Source: Chloroflexota bacterium (GTDB lineage Bacteria; Chloroflexota; Dehalococcoidia; Tepidiformales; Tepidiformaceae). From it: a DNA stretch of 64,000 bases. The translations under genes and the position numbers were made by a program. Positions 33,585 to 41,965 of this stretch are shown piece after piece (the first letter of the stretch is position 1; every line of letters begins with the position of its first letter). The DNA is taken from the NCBI GenBank assembly GCA_026702615.1, contig JAPPBY010000031.1:62001-126000 (forward strand), read 5' to 3'. Below the pieces are notes generated by a model, which did not search any database, had not been told where the DNA came from, and was given only the letters and a program-made list of their open reading frames with translations.

Positions 33585-33920
33585 GTGGTCCGTCTCCTCA
33601 ACCGTGCTTTCGACTCGTAATCGTGGAGTCTACGACCTGGAGGTCGTCGCGTCTCCCTTTTCGCGCTCCAGTGAGCACGAGAAACCTGCGGTCCGCGGCG
33701 GCGGAGTATACACCACCCCGCCCGCTGCCAAGTTCATGCCACCCGGCCCCCTGGCTCCGATGGCGCCCGACCCGGGAGTCCCCCTCTGGGTCCGCTCGCC
33801 TGTGGAACACCGTGAATGCGCCTTGATTCGCGCAGCCCGCGGTCGAGAGACTTCCTCTCAAGTGGCGATCGGGCGCCGGTGTATAACCGAAGTCAGTCGA
33901 TCAACGTAAGGAGTTCCTGC
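33585..33920. other. 336-bp divergent intergenic region
   Basis: This lies between the STAS gene (minus) and the His-rich peptide gene (plus). It holds a 7-bp inverted repeat, ACGACCT at 33632-33638 and AGGTCGT at 33641-33647, and TATAAC at 33882-33887, a possible -10 for the plus-strand gene 33 bp before its start. I see no convincing protein or RNA gene; open frames through it have no recognisable domain. Confidence 0.5.
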
Positions 33921-34148
33921 ATGGCACACGACATCCACGAGTGCGACGAGCACGAGCACCACGGCGAGCCTGGCCATGTGCACGACATCCACGAGTGCGA
34001 CGGCCACGAGCACCACAACCACGAGGGTGGTGGCGAGGTCGGCCACGTGCACGAGATCCATGAGTGCGACGAGCACGAGCACCACGGCGAACCCGGCCAC
34101 GTGCACGACATCCACGAGTGCGACGAGCACGAGCATCACGCCGCCTAG
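33921..34148 (+). CDS. Histidine-rich, cysteine-containing tandem-repeat peptide (putative metal binder)
   Basis: A 75-residue peptide made almost entirely of four imperfect repeats with consensus HVHDIHECDEHEHHGEPG. Twenty-four residues are His, 23 are Asp or Glu, and four are Cys (8, 26, 49, 67), one per repeat in the setting IHECD. The second repeat is lengthened by NHEGGGEVG. There is no signal peptide or hydrophobic segment, so it is cytosolic. The ATG at 33921 has AAGGAG 7 nt upstream, which is strong evidence for the start although the frame is open before it. The composition suggests binding of several Zn, Ni, Co or Cu ions, for storage or buffering. No metal transporter adjoins it. 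I know of no named family that matches it. Confidence 0.85.
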   Translation: MAHDIHECDEHEHHGEPGHVHDIHECDGHEHHNHEGGGEVGHVHEIHECDEHEHHGEPGHVHDIHECDEHEHHAA

Positions 34149-34218
34149 CGCTTCCCCCCTTGGCCGCACGTGCGATGGTCCCCACGCGTAGGATCGTTGG
34201 CGCACCACAGGGGGAGCC

Positions 34219-34743
34219 ATGAGCACCGTCGACTTCATCCAGCGCAGCCTCGAGTTCACCCACGCTGCCCTCATCGACGCCCGCAACGGGACGGATGAGC
34301 AGCTCCACTTCGTCCCCGAGCAGGGCAGCCACTCCATCGCCTGGTGTCTCTGGCACACCTCCCGCGTCGAAGACCTCATCATCAGCCGCGTGAGCGACCA
34401 GCCCCAGGTCTGGAGCGAGGAGTGGGCCCGCGATACCGGCCTGCCGTTCGACGGTTTCGGAACTGGAATGTCCGACGAGGACGCCCAGCAAATCCGCGTT
34501 GCCGATATCGCCGCTCTCGCTGGCTACCAGGATGCCGTGTTCGAGCGCACCGCCCGGTTCCTCGCCGGCGCCACCGATGCGGACCTTGAGCGCGAGGTGC
34601 CCGCACGTAACGGCACGGAGAGCGTCGGCGAGGCCATCTCCCTCCACATGATGGGTCACTTCAACGGCCACCGCGGCGAGATTAACACCCTCCGGGGCAT
34701 GCAGGGCATGCCCACGGTGATGGCGGCCCAGGGCACCCACTAG
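34219..34743 (+). CDS. DinB-like (DUF664-type) four-helix metal-binding protein
   Basis: A 174-residue DinB/YfiT-fold protein. The metal-ligand histidines are visible as His46 (LWHTSRVED) and a C-terminal cluster His143/His147/His151 (HMMGHFNGHRGEI). Family members are often thiol-dependent S-transferases that use bacillithiol or mycothiol, or are of unknown function. The ATG has GGGGGAG upstream, and TAGGAT at 34189-34194 may be its -10. It is convergent with the PEP-utilising gene, with stops overlapping by 3 bp. Confidence 0.85.
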   Translation: MSTVDFIQRSLEFTHAALIDARNGTDEQLHFVPEQGSHSIAWCLWHTSRVEDLIISRVSDQPQVWSEEWARDTGLPFDGFGTGMSDEDAQQIRVADIAALAGYQDAVFERTARFLAGATDADLEREVPARNGTESVGEAISLHMMGHFNGHRGEINTLRGMQGMPTVMAAQGTH

Positions 34744-36245
34744 AGGAGCCGGACAAGACCCTCCGAACCGTCCACCTCGATCAGCGCGCCGTCGAGGATG
34801 GCCCGCGTGCCCGTCCGCGTCCCCACCACCGCCGGGATGCCGTACTCGCGGGCGACCACGGCCGTATGTGAGAGCGCCCCTCCCGCATCCGTGACCACCG
34901 CCCCCGCGACCGCGAAGTACGGCGTCCAGGTGGGCGCCGTCACGCCGCAGACCAGGACTTCCCCATCGCCGAGGCGACCCGCCTCCGCCAGCGACCGGAT
35001 GACCCGTGCCCGACCCCGGTAGACCCCCGGCGACGCTCCCGTGCCCTGCAGCACCCCTCCCTCGCTGACCTCGCCGGCAAGAGGGCGTCCGAGGACCGGC
35101 GGCGGCTGCACCGCCCGGAAGGCCGCCTGCTCCCGGCGGCGCTCCTCGATAGTCCGGCTCTCGGGAGCGCTTCCGCCCTCCAGCGCTTCGCGAAGCTCCT
35201 CCAACGTGAGGTAGAAGACGTCGCCGGCGTGCTCCGCGAGCCCGCGTTCCACTAGCAGCTCTCCGATGCTCAGCCAGCGGTAGCGCGAGGCGGCCCCGAG
35301 CCGCTGGTCGCAGAGCGTGTTGTGGTCTTCGCGAACGGGCAGCAGCTCCTGTGCCGTCGGGAGCCTGTCCAGCAACTCGCGCACACGCTGTTCGCTCTCC
35401 GCCAGCGCGCCCAGCTCCGCCTCTAGCCCTCGCCGTCGCGTGACCTGAGCGTCAGCGGCCCGGGAAGGCGACGCATCCTCGGGCTTGTCGGCGTAACGAA
35501 GGATCAGGTCGAGCGCCGGACGCGGGTCCTCCCGCCATGTGGGCGCATCGGGAACCTGGGCGTCGATCGTGTGGCCGAACTCCTCAAGGAAACCCTCAAG
35601 GCGTCGGGCGAACGCGATGTCCCCCACGCCTGTCCCCTCCTGGGCGGCGTCCTCGACGGCAGCCCGGAGCCCCACGCTGGCGTGGACTTCACGTCCGAGC
35701 TCCCAGAGGGCAATCGCGCGGTCGAGAGTCCGGTTGGGGAAGCCCTGCAGGATGGCGTGGGCGTCCTCCCGCCGGTCCTCGCCAAGGACCTCGCAGTACG
35801 CATCGACAAAGTCCCGGGCCAGCTGCCCCGAAGTCAGCACGCACTCGCCGTGAACCCCCGCGAACACGCGCCGAAACTCGTTCGCCTGGTGTTCGAGAAC
35901 CTCCTGCCACTCCCCGTCCCCGACCGTAGTTGCGTCGAAGCCGGACAGCTCGTCGAACAGGGCGTCCACCTGCGGCAGCCACTTCTCGTTCCAGGTTTCG
36001 AGCGCGGTCGCGCCTCCGAGTTCGGGCAGGTCGAAGGAGATCGGCATCTCCCCCGTCGGCCCCGAGCGGAAGTAGCTGTACCCGTTGATGATGAGTCGTG
36101 ACGGCGGAGCGCCGGGTTCCGGCGGCGGTCCAAACCCGGCCTCCCGCGTCAGCGGCGGCTGCGACGCTGGGCCGTGCTCGTTCTCGTACACCCAGGTGTA
36201 CTGCTCGAGCTCCGGATCGGGCAGGGAGAACTCGACCTCGGTCAT
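34740..36245 (-). CDS. PEP-utilising-enzyme-like protein with swivelling phosphohistidine domain, no ATP-grasp
   Basis: A 501-residue protein. The C-terminal ~95 residues are the phosphohistidine swivel domain (TGASPGVYRGRARVI, GGALSHTAVVAREYGIPAVVGT) with the acceptor His at 460. The central part (FLEEFGHTIDAQVPDAPTWREDP, then LVERGLAEHAGDVFYLTLEEL) resembles the middle of rifampicin phosphotransferase and PEP-synthase-like enzymes. The N-terminal ATP-grasp of those enzymes is absent. It could act with a separate nucleotide-binding subunit, as the alpha subunit of phenylphosphate synthase does; none is visible here. Last gene of the 43.2-34.7 kb operon. Confidence 0.82.
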   Translation of the reverse strand: MTEVEFSLPDPELEQYTWVYENEHGPASQPPLTREAGFGPPPEPGAPPSRLIINGYSYFRSGPTGEMPISFDLPELGGATALETWNEKWLPQVDALFDELSGFDATTVGDGEWQEVLEHQANEFRRVFAGVHGECVLTSGQLARDFVDAYCEVLGEDRREDAHAILQGFPNRTLDRAIALWELGREVHASVGLRAAVEDAAQEGTGVGDIAFARRLEGFLEEFGHTIDAQVPDAPTWREDPRPALDLILRYADKPEDASPSRAADAQVTRRRGLEAELGALAESEQRVRELLDRLPTAQELLPVREDHNTLCDQRLGAASRYRWLSIGELLVERGLAEHAGDVFYLTLEELREALEGGSAPESRTIEERRREQAAFRAVQPPPVLGRPLAGEVSEGGVLQGTGASPGVYRGRARVIRSLAEAGRLGDGEVLVCGVTAPTWTPYFAVAGAVVTDAGGALSHTAVVAREYGIPAVVGTRTGTRAILDGALIEVDGSEGLVRLL

Positions 36246-36272
36246 ACGTTCACCATCCTTCGGCTGCCCAAC

Positions 36273-36779
36273 TCAGAACATCGGCCCGGCGAGCGCCTCA
36301 TACAGGGGCGCTTCGCGCTCCCGCTGGCGGGCGAAGTACCGACGGATCGCCCCGAGCAGCTCCTCGTGAACCGGGTCGCCGAGGGAGTCCCGGTCTTCGC
36401 GAACCACCCGCACCAGCCGCTCAATCTGTTCGTTCAGAGCCCTGCTCGTTTCTGCCAGCAACGCCACCGTCGCCACACCCTCCGTGCCCCGCGAGTCCAG
36501 CTCCAGGAGCAACGCCTCGATGTCTGCTCGCATCGAGGGCCGGCTCGGCGTCGCCCGACCCTCCAGCCGGTCGCAGGCGTCCGCCAGCACCTCGCGCAGG
36601 TCGGCGTTTCCCTCCGCGAGGATCGTGAGCTCGCTCTCGACCCGGACGGAGAGGTGATTGAGCAGCGTGCCGATGCTGCGCAGCGAACTCGCCGCCCACG
36701 GGTCCGTCACGGTCGGAGCGACGCGCGTGTCCAGAGCCTCCGCAATCGAGTCGAGCAGTTCCTTCGCGCTGGGTCTCAC
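36273..36779 (-). CDS. Conserved-looking helical protein of unknown function
   Basis: A 168-residue, mainly helical, cytosolic protein that I do not recognise with confidence. The opening (RPSAKELLDSIAEALDTRV) is reminiscent of small DUF6285-type proteins found beside APH-like kinases. The rest is rich in Leu/Glu/Arg helices with no cysteines of note. The GTG start overlaps the stop of the kinase gene (GTGA), so the two are coupled and possibly form a complex. The frame stays open upstream, but that part is antisense-like low-complexity sequence. Confidence 0.7.
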   Translation of the reverse strand: MRPSAKELLDSIAEALDTRVAPTVTDPWAASSLRSIGTLLNHLSVRVESELTILAEGNADLREVLADACDRLEGRATPSRPSMRADIEALLLELDSRGTEGVATVALLAETSRALNEQIERLVRVVREDRDSLGDPVHEELLGAIRRYFARQREREAPLYEALAGPMF

Positions 36780-37843
36780 GATCGTTCCCCCCTGATGTAC
36801 GGGCTGCCGTCTGGTCCCCGTGGCGCGAGCGCGCGGGCCGCCTCTTCGAGCTCCATCCCCACGACGGATGCGAGCCGGCCCGCGGCGTTGCGGGGACTTG
36901 AGATGCCCATCACCGCGACCCCGGGCCGGCGGTCGCGGCCGTCCATGAATCCTCGCAGCGCGCTGTTCAGGCACACCGTCGACTTGAAGGCGATGAAGAG
37001 CTGGCTGAACGCCATCGTCCGGGGCGAGAGCTTGAAGCCGGCGGCCTCCTCGTAGTGAGCCAGGGTTTCGTCGGGGTCCCAGAGGCCGAGCATTCCCTGC
37101 GAGAAGGCCCAGTCCTGTGCCGCGTCTCCGAGCGCGGCCAGTTCCCAGTCGCTCATCGCCACGATCTTCCCGTCCCGCCAGATCTCCTCGCCGATGCCGT
37201 TGTTCCCCTTGATGAGCGAGGTGCGAGGGCTATCCGTCGGAATCTGCTCCTCCAGCCAGTAGAGCGCGTCGGTGATCTCCGGGTAGGGGGCGGAGCGGCA
37301 CTCGAACCAGATCGCCTTCCACATCTCGAAGTCCTGCCGGATCGCGTCCGCCGGAGACTCCGGCGCGGCCAGCACTTCGTCGAGCCCGTACTGCTTCCAG
37401 TCCAGCGAGTGCACCAGAGCGAGCTTCTCCGCATGCTCGAACGCCACGCTGCGCCGGAGTGCGTCACCCTCCGGCCCGGGCGCCATCAGGTCCGGAATGC
37501 TCGTGGCCCCGTCGACAAGCTCGCGGACCATGTGCGGGCGCCCCTCGGCGAATCCGAGTCCCTCGTCGTACCAGAGGGGCTCGGCCACTGGAACCGGCGA
37601 AGGCCACAGGCGCACGTAGACCTCCCACTCGGTCTTCAACGGCAGCGGCACGATCCCTCCGCTCGGCAGGTCAATCCGCAGCACGAGGTCCCGGCGCCGC
37701 TTCGCGGCCCCCTCACCCACCTCCGCCTCGACGATCCACGTCTCCCGCGACATCCCCGGGAACGTCTGCTTGAGGGAGCTGACCGTGACCGCCTCGTCGA
37801 ACCGTTCGGCGAAGTACCCCACCACCGCCTCTGCATCGACCAT
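36776..37843 (-). CDS. APH-type phosphotransferase family protein
   Basis: A 355-residue kinase of the aminoglycoside-phosphotransferase / homoserine-kinase-like fold. N-lobe features are SLKQTFPGMSRETWIVE and DLVLRID; a C-lobe helix holds KLALVHSLDW. The catalytic loop is SLIKGNNGIGEEIW, where the usual HxDxxxxN is altered to KGNNGIG. The metal-binding Asp is in VAMSDWELAALGD. The changed loop (no catalytic Asp) is worth noting. ATG 37843 is chosen because it lies 2 bp after the previous stop and begins the fold. The substrate is unknown. Confidence 0.82.
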   Translation of the reverse strand: MVDAEAVVGYFAERFDEAVTVSSLKQTFPGMSRETWIVEAEVGEGAAKRRRDLVLRIDLPSGGIVPLPLKTEWEVYVRLWPSPVPVAEPLWYDEGLGFAEGRPHMVRELVDGATSIPDLMAPGPEGDALRRSVAFEHAEKLALVHSLDWKQYGLDEVLAAPESPADAIRQDFEMWKAIWFECRSAPYPEITDALYWLEEQIPTDSPRTSLIKGNNGIGEEIWRDGKIVAMSDWELAALGDAAQDWAFSQGMLGLWDPDETLAHYEEAAGFKLSPRTMAFSQLFIAFKSTVCLNSALRGFMDGRDRRPGVAVMGISSPRNAAGRLASVVGMELEEAARALAPRGPDGSPYIRGERS

Positions 37844-37845
37844 CG

Positions 37846-38961
37846 CTACTGCGCCTGGAGCCCGTACTGCTGGTTCGGCCCCATCACCATGATGGGCAGG
37901 TGCCCGAAGCCCCGCTTCCCGTTGACCGAGAGCCGCACCGGCTGCTCGCGGTGCCCCGACGGGATCTGGTCGCCGTCGAGATTCCGCACGATCTCCGGGT
38001 GCGAAACGTCGTACACGTCCGTCTCCTCGAGGTACTCGCCGCGGTAGGCGCCGAGCCCCTTCTCGTCGTTGTAACCCGTGCCGTACCCCGTCCCCTTGTA
38101 GGCCCAGGCGGTGAACAGCGGCTCCGCCTCGACCTCCCAGCGCTGCTCGTCCTCGGTCGTCAGGACCAGCCGCGCATGGCTGAACGCGCGCGTTCCCTCG
38201 TGGAAGGTCAGGTCGTGTTCCATATCGACGATACGAAGCTCCGGCCGCCCCGCCTCCGCGGGCCACACCAGCGCACCGTCGAGCGACTGCCGCCGCCCCA
38301 TGTGGTCCTCATGGAGCTGCACATAACCTCCGAACTCATCCACTCGGAACGCGAGCCAGATGAACAGCCGTCCCCCGGCCCCGCCTGCCGCCCCGCCCGT
38401 CACCGGTTCGAAGCCCCCTACTCCGGGACGCACGCCCCAGGAGTGGTCCCGCGCCCCGAACCAGTCCGCGGCCGCGAAGTCGCGACCGTCGATGCTCAGG
38501 GAGCCGCTCACCGTCCCGACCTGCGCGAAGCGGTACATGTCCGAGACGACACGCCCCTGCGCACGCGAGAAGCTGTGGTCCTCCAGCCGCGCCGGGAGGC
38601 TGCCCGTCCAAGTCAGGTCGCAGGCGAGCGGATGGTCGCCCTCCTCCAGCCGGAGTCGCAGCACCTTCAGCGGCTCGACCAGCGACACGCTGAGTCCGCC
38701 GACCCTCGTCTCCGCGAAGGCCGGCCGCAACTCTCGCGAGAAGCGGACGTTGTATTGCTTGCCCTCCGTCTGTGCGGCCACGAATCCGTCGAGGACGTTC
38801 ATGTTCGGGTAGCGCCCCATGCTCACGAGCGCGCCCGCCGAGCCGTCTGGCGCAGCGGCCTCGAACCAGTAGCGGTCGTAGAACCGGTGGTCGCTCGTGC
38901 CCACGAACGCAAACGGGAGCGGGGCCTGGTGGAGGAGGGTGTCGTCGAGGTCGGTCAGCAT
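37846..38961 (-). CDS. AttH/CrtC-like lipocalin-fold protein (RDHSWG motif)
   Basis: A 371-residue, beta-rich protein without signal peptide. The motif GARDHSWGVR near residue 175 and the two-domain beta pattern resemble the AttH/hydroxyneurosporene-synthase (CrtC)-like proteins and related unnamed families often found beside APH-like kinases. CrtC hydrates carotenoids; other members have no known reaction. It lies 2 bp upstream of the kinase gene. TAGAAGATT at 39000-38992 may be a -10 element, but the gene also follows the epimerase after 55 bp. I am fairly sure of the superfamily, not of the function. Confidence 0.65.
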   Translation of the reverse strand: MLTDLDDTLLHQAPLPFAFVGTSDHRFYDRYWFEAAAPDGSAGALVSMGRYPNMNVLDGFVAAQTEGKQYNVRFSRELRPAFAETRVGGLSVSLVEPLKVLRLRLEEGDHPLACDLTWTGSLPARLEDHSFSRAQGRVVSDMYRFAQVGTVSGSLSIDGRDFAAADWFGARDHSWGVRPGVGGFEPVTGGAAGGAGGRLFIWLAFRVDEFGGYVQLHEDHMGRRQSLDGALVWPAEAGRPELRIVDMEHDLTFHEGTRAFSHARLVLTTEDEQRWEVEAEPLFTAWAYKGTGYGTGYNDEKGLGAYRGEYLEETDVYDVSHPEIVRNLDGDQIPSGHREQPVRLSVNGKRGFGHLPIMVMGPNQQYGLQAQ

Positions 38962-39016
38962 GGGACGCTCCTGCTGGGCTTGCTGTCTGGGAATCTTCTA
39001 CCAGAGCGGCCACGCT

Positions 39017-39955
39017 CTAGCCGATCGGCGGGAGCCCCTCGACGCGCCGCACTTCGTTCAGGGTCTCCAGCACGCGCTGCCGGAACGGGGCGTACTCCAC
39101 CTCGAACTCCTCCACGAGCCGCGAGTTGTCCATCAGGAAGAGCCCCGACGCATCACGCCCGCCCTCGTCCTCATCGAAGGCGATCTCCGCCTCCGGCAGG
39201 AAGTCCCGCACGATCTCTGCGAGCTCGCCCATGCTCGTCGAGTTCCCGCCCGAGTTGTAGATCGGGTAGGCCGTCTCCTCGGCCAGCGTCACCCGCAGGA
39301 ACACCTCGGCGATGTCCTCGACGTTAAGCGGCAGCGTCATCGTGTCCCGGTAGGGGAAGCTGACGGGCTCGCCCCGCGCCGGCAACACCTGGCACTGCAC
39401 GTGGTTCATCGACCCGCGAACCTTGTCCGGCCCCGTGATGTTCGCGGGCCGGACGCCCGTGATCGCCATGTCGAAGGCGCGGTTGTACCACTCCGCCTGG
39501 TGCTCGTTGAAGATCTTCGAGACGGCGTAGATGCCGGTGCCGAGGCAGAGGTCGTCCTCGGTCACCGCGCGCTCGCCGTGCAATCGCTGCGGTCCATAGA
39601 CCGCCAGCGAGCTCGCGTACACCACCCGCCGAATCCCGAGGATGCGGGCCGCCTCGAAGCAGTTGTCCATCCCGAGGATGTTCAGCCGCACCTGCGGGTG
39701 GGGGTCACTTTCGCCCGCCCCCAGCGCATAGGCGAGGTTCAGGACCCGGTCCGGCTTGCTCAGCGTGAGCGCTTCGACCACGTCGTCCATGAGCGTGATA
39801 TCGCCGCGCGTGATCTGAACGCGGTCGCGCAACGGATCGAGCGCCGGCGCGTCCGGGGCGATGTCCATGCAGTGGACCTCGTGCCCATGCTCGACCAGCC
39901 GCCGCATCACCCGCGGCCCGATGAATCCGCTCCCTCCCAGCACTGCTACTCGCAT
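39017..39955 (-). CDS. NAD-dependent epimerase/dehydratase (extended SDR)
   Basis: A 312-residue extended SDR. The dinucleotide motif is GGSGFIG (residues 8-14), followed by the ribose-binding Asp in HCMDI. VYASSLAVYGPQ contains the catalytic Ser, and YAVSK gives the Tyr-Lys pair. Family members epimerise, reduce or dehydrate nucleotide sugars or act on terpenoid/steroid alcohols; the P450 and OYE neighbours favour small-molecule rather than sugar metabolism. The ATG has GGAGGG 8-10 nt upstream. It lies 35 bp after the OYE gene. Confidence 0.88.
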   Translation of the reverse strand: MRVAVLGGSGFIGPRVMRRLVEHGHEVHCMDIAPDAPALDPLRDRVQITRGDITLMDDVVEALTLSKPDRVLNLAYALGAGESDPHPQVRLNILGMDNCFEAARILGIRRVVYASSLAVYGPQRLHGERAVTEDDLCLGTGIYAVSKIFNEHQAEWYNRAFDMAITGVRPANITGPDKVRGSMNHVQCQVLPARGEPVSFPYRDTMTLPLNVEDIAEVFLRVTLAEETAYPIYNSGGNSTSMGELAEIVRDFLPEAEIAFDEDEGGRDASGLFLMDNSRLVEEFEVEYAPFRQRVLETLNEVRRVEGLPPIG

Positions 39956-39990
39956 CCCGCTAACCCTCCGCTGCCGCTGACGGCGGCAAA

Positions 39991-41946
39991 CTACAGCTCT
40001 CTGCCGAGGAACGCGCCCGTGTGAATCGCATTGCGAATGCTGTTGCGACCCTGCGCGTCACCGACCTGGTGCACCTCGATGCCCTCGTCCTCGAGCTCGG
40101 TCGCGAGGTACCGGTTGGGCTCGTGGTGGGTCACCAGGATGACCGTGTTGGCAGGGATCGTCCGCACGCGGTCCGTGTGCAGAACCCCGATGTCGACCTC
40201 TCCCGGTCTGATCTCCTGGAGGTAGTGCCCCCCGATCAGGTCGAAGTCCCCGGACATCAGCCGTTCGCGCGCTGCCCCCACGGTCACCGGCGGGTAGGGC
40301 AGGTTCTCGCCCAGGTCCTTCAGGCGTGAGACCAGCGTCACGTGTACCCCTGCCTCCAGGAGCACGTCCGCGGCCGAGATCGCCTCGAACGAGCCCGTGT
40401 CGTCGAAGACGAGCGCGGGCCCCTCGATGTTGACGGGGTCGCCGTAGCCGAGAAGGTCTTGCGCGTTGTACACATGCGGCAGGTCGTGGCCGGTCAGGGT
40501 GACCGCCGGCGTCGCCACCTGGAACCCGTCCGCCCGGGGACTGGCCCCGGCCGCCAGCACCACGACGTCTGCGTCCGCTTCCATGACGGTCTCGATGTCC
40601 ACCAGCGAGTTCAGGCGGACGTCGACCTGCAGGCGCTTCAGCTCCTCCCCCAGCCAGTGGGTGATGGCGCCGACGTCGCCCCGCTTGGGAGCGCTCGCCG
40701 CGATGTTCACCTGTCCGCCGAGCTTCTGTGTCGCCTCGTGCAGTTGCACGTGGTGCCCCCGGATGGCGGCCGTCCGCGCGGCCTCCATCCCCGCCGGGCC
40801 TCCCCCGACCACGAACACCCGCCTCGGCTCCTCGGCGGGGATCTCGGGCTCCTGCGTCACCGTCGCCTCCTGGCCAGCGGCAACGTTGACCACGCAGCTC
40901 AGCCCCTGCCCGCTCATGAGCCGCCCGACGCAGCCCATGTTCGTCCCGATGCACGGCCTGATGAGGTCCTCGTTGCCGTGCTGGGCCTTGTTCACCAGCT
41001 CCGGATCGGCGATCAGCGCCCGCACCATCGAGGCCATGTCCGCCTGCCCCGATTCCACCAGCGCGTGCGCGTGGTCCACCGTCAGGATGCGGCCGACCAC
41101 GATCGTCGGCTTCGTGATCACGGGGCGGATGGTCTCGTTCGGGGCCATCTCCACGCCCAGCGGGTCGTCGGTCGGCGCGATCAGCTTGTGGAAGCGCCAA
41201 TACGAGCCCATATGCAGCGAGACGTAGTCCACCAGCGGGTCGACGGCCTCCGCAATCTCGCGGTTCAGCTCCGCCGTGAGGCCACCGGGCACGTAGTCCT
41301 CGTTCGGGAGGCGCACCCCCACCGCGAAGTCGCTGTCGCCCACCTCGCCGCGGATCGCGTCGATTACTTCGAGCAGGATGCGCATGCGGTTCTCGGGCGA
41401 GCCGCCGTACTCGTCATCGCGCTGGTTGAGCGCCGGCGAGAGGAACTCGTGCAGCAGGTAGCCGCTCGACGCGTGAATGTCGACGCCATCGAGGCCCGCT
41501 TCGCAGATGCGCCGGGAAGCGTTGGCGAAGTGTTCCACGAGGTCGGCAATCTGCCCCTTGCTGATCGCGACGGGCACCACGGCGCCCCCCAGGAAGTTCG
41601 GGATCTCGCTCGCCGACCACGCTTCCGCTCCACCCACCATCTCCGCCTGCGAGGCGCCCGGGTGGTAGATTTGGTGGAACATCTTCATGCCGTGTTCGTG
41701 CACGGCGTCGGCCAGCTTCGACAGGTACGGCTTGCAATCGTCGGACCAGACGGGGAGCGCCCCCGGAGCGTTCGGATGGACGCTCGTCGCGGACACCGTC
41801 GACATCCCCACGCCCCCCTTCGCCCGCGCCACGTGGTAGGCGATGAAGTCGTCGCCGAAGAGCCCCGTGCCGTGCGGTGAGCGCACGATGCGGTTCTTGA
41901 TGGTGACCCCGCCGACGTCGATCGGCTCGAACAGCTTGTCGTACAT
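39991..41946 (-). CDS. OYE/2,4-dienoyl-CoA-reductase-like flavin oxidoreductase
   Basis: A 651-residue multidomain flavoprotein. An N-terminal Old Yellow Enzyme TIM barrel (FEPIDVGGVTIKNRIVRSP; DGVDIHASSGYLLHEFLSP) is followed by a C-terminal FAD/NAD(P)-binding domain (VVGGGPAGMEAARTAA). The Fe-S segment reads CIGTNMGC followed by SCVVN 11 residues later. FadH-type enzymes have CIGCNxxC, so one of the four cluster ligands is Thr here. Either the cluster has a different ligand or it is lost. Members reduce activated C=C bonds or demethylate amines. It is 19 bp downstream of the P450 gene. Confidence 0.9.
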   Translation of the reverse strand: MYDKLFEPIDVGGVTIKNRIVRSPHGTGLFGDDFIAYHVARAKGGVGMSTVSATSVHPNAPGALPVWSDDCKPYLSKLADAVHEHGMKMFHQIYHPGASQAEMVGGAEAWSASEIPNFLGGAVVPVAISKGQIADLVEHFANASRRICEAGLDGVDIHASSGYLLHEFLSPALNQRDDEYGGSPENRMRILLEVIDAIRGEVGDSDFAVGVRLPNEDYVPGGLTAELNREIAEAVDPLVDYVSLHMGSYWRFHKLIAPTDDPLGVEMAPNETIRPVITKPTIVVGRILTVDHAHALVESGQADMASMVRALIADPELVNKAQHGNEDLIRPCIGTNMGCVGRLMSGQGLSCVVNVAAGQEATVTQEPEIPAEEPRRVFVVGGGPAGMEAARTAAIRGHHVQLHEATQKLGGQVNIAASAPKRGDVGAITHWLGEELKRLQVDVRLNSLVDIETVMEADADVVVLAAGASPRADGFQVATPAVTLTGHDLPHVYNAQDLLGYGDPVNIEGPALVFDDTGSFEAISAADVLLEAGVHVTLVSRLKDLGENLPYPPVTVGAARERLMSGDFDLIGGHYLQEIRPGEVDIGVLHTDRVRTIPANTVILVTHHEPNRYLATELEDEGIEVHQVGDAQGRNSIRNAIHTGAFLGREL

Positions 41947-41965
41947 GTCGCCCTCCCTCGAAGCG

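Noticed and set aside
34165-34174. 10-bp palindrome CGCACGTGCG after the His-rich gene
   Set aside because: Short and GC-rich with no loop. It is expected by chance at this composition, and nothing else marks it as an operator or terminator.
33858-34382. Minus-strand open frame rich in Val/Leu/Ala repeats, looking like a repetitive membrane protein
   Set aside because: It is exactly antisense to the His-rich repeat gene: His codons CAC/CAT read as GTG/ATG and Glu/Asp codons as Leu/Val on the other strand. There is no ribosome-binding site, and the plus-strand gene has one.
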